Positions 14,519-15,033 of a stretch of 15,033 nt of DNA are shown piece after piece. Source of the DNA: Faecenecus sp036648855 (GTDB lineage Bacteria; Bacillota_I; Bacilli_A; RF39; UBA660); NCBI GenBank assembly GCA_036648855.1, contig JAVWCU010000023.1, forward strand, positions 1 through 15,033. Reading direction: 5' to 3'. The first letter of the stretch is position 1; every line of letters starts with the position of its first letter. The position numbers were made by a program, and so were the translations under genes. Under the pieces are notes generated by a model. The model did no database searches and had not been told where the DNA came from. It saw nothing but the letters and a program-made list of their open reading frames with translations.

Positions 14519-14578
14519 AAATTATTAGTTTTACGTCTAAGTTTTCTTATACTACATAATATTATCAAAACATATAAA
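14519..14578 (+). repeat. Direct repeat, copy 2 (about 60 bp)
   Basis: Second copy of 10691-10751, same orientation, with 43 identical bases at 14536-14578. It ends exactly where the terminator stem of the Nudix pseudogene begins, as expected at a recombination boundary. Confidence 0.9.
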
Positions 14579-14604
14579 AAAGGTTAACTAAAATTAACCT
14601 TTTT
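14577..14604 (-). terminator. Intrinsic terminator of the Nudix pseudogene
   Basis: An 11-bp stem (AAAAAGGTTAA with TTAACCTTTTT), 6-base loop and six Ts on the minus strand, starting 7 bases after the last stop codon of the Nudix frame. Confidence 0.8.
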
Positions 14605-14610
14605 ATGTAT

Positions 14611-15000
14611 TTAAGTCGAATTATCCAGGCTAATTTCCCTATGGTGGTCTTATAATAGAAGTACAACAACTTTTTCAAGTAAGTTGATAATCTCATCCTT
14701 AATAAACCAATTTACTTGAATTACTTCTTCTTGAAACTCTAATTTATCTACATCTATATTATCTTCAGAATAAAACACATTAAATATATATTTATTATAA
14801 GGAAATTTAACTGCATCCACTTTTTTATAATTAATATTCTCTATATTTAATTCTTCTTTCAATTCTCTATTTAATCCGATTTCTGCTGTTTCATTTGTTT
14901 ATACATGTCCACCCGGAATTGACTATCTAAAATCATTCCTTTCAGTTGATTATTCCAATAAATACTTGTCATTATTTTTTATTGAAATATATGATTGCAT
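14611..15000 (-). pseudogene. Nudix hydrolase pseudogene with in-frame stops
   Basis: Nudix enzymes cleave nucleoside diphosphates linked to other moieties. One frame from ATG at 15000 to TAA at 14611 (130 codons) carries a full-length Nudix box: GGH-V-stop-TNETAEIG, then LNRELKEELNI. It fits GX5EX7REUXEEXGU apart from N for the last G. The next part (FNVFYSED, EEVIQVNWFIKDEI) also looks like the family. The frame is cut by TAA at 14952-14950, TAG at 14925-14923, TAA at 14901-14899 and TAA at 14652-14650. Each could come from CAA or CAG by one transition, and there is no frameshift. A terminator follows the last stop. The frame is open upstream to the window edge, so the true start may lie outside. 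It is probably inactive and recently decayed. Confidence 0.8.
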
Positions 15001-15033
15001 TATATTAGTGCCTTCAGGTATTTCGTCAACCCC

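Noticed and set aside
10691..14578. Integrative element with attachment sites in a tRNA gene
   Set aside because: The repeats do not overlap a tRNA and no integrase or recombinase gene lies between them. They are kept only as a repeat-bounded segment.
14611..15033. Reassignment of TAA/TAG to glutamine
   Set aside because: Intact genes throughout the window end in TAA or TAG with terminators right behind them, so the stops in the Nudix frame are better read as decay.

Overview
The window is very AT-rich DNA from a low-GC Gram-positive (Bacillota) bacterium that uses the standard code. Genes carry strong GGAGG-type ribosome binding sites. CdaA/CdaR, a LolA-fold lipoprotein and proteins with an ILNAEGEKIQK module all point to a spore-forming Bacilli/Clostridia-type organism. 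Genus and species cannot be read from the sequence.

Region 1 (1-5100) looks like core genome. It holds a lipoprotein on the minus strand, a small DUF378 membrane protein on the plus strand, and the overlapping cdaA-cdaR pair for cyclic di-AMP synthesis, without glmM next to it. Two unrecognised membrane proteins and a tRNA-Lys(UUU)-tRNA-Thr(CGU) operon follow.

Region 2 (5200-10660) is a probable spore-surface or cell-surface cluster. It has an unrecognised 202-residue protein and a 97-residue protein that is little more than an ILNAEGEKIQK module. It also has a 130-residue protein with 17 cysteines and a 374-residue protein with the same module at its C-terminus. The fourth surface gene is a choice-of-anchor-A protein in which 15 threonines lead into a third copy of the module. 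A GT4-type glycosyltransferase is divergent from it. Several intergenic regions carry sequences resembling the mother-cell sigma-K/sigma-E consensus (CATANNNTA, twice with AC 16 bases upstream). The model is a set of late-sporulation surface proteins sharing one assembly module, one of them with a Thr tract that the neighbouring glycosyltransferase might decorate. This is inference.

Region 3 (10690-15033) looks like accessory, decaying DNA. Two near-identical copies of a roughly 60-bp direct repeat (10691-10751 and 14519-14578) bracket 3.8 kb. That segment contains a VanZ-family membrane protein with a long extra C-terminal domain, a broken small membrane-protein reading frame, a long hairpin terminator, a three-hairpin stretch, and a 462-residue coiled-coil protein of unknown family. 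Beyond the second repeat is a Nudix hydrolase pseudogene. Its Nudix box is readable in one frame but interrupted by in-frame stops, each one transition away from a glutamine codon.
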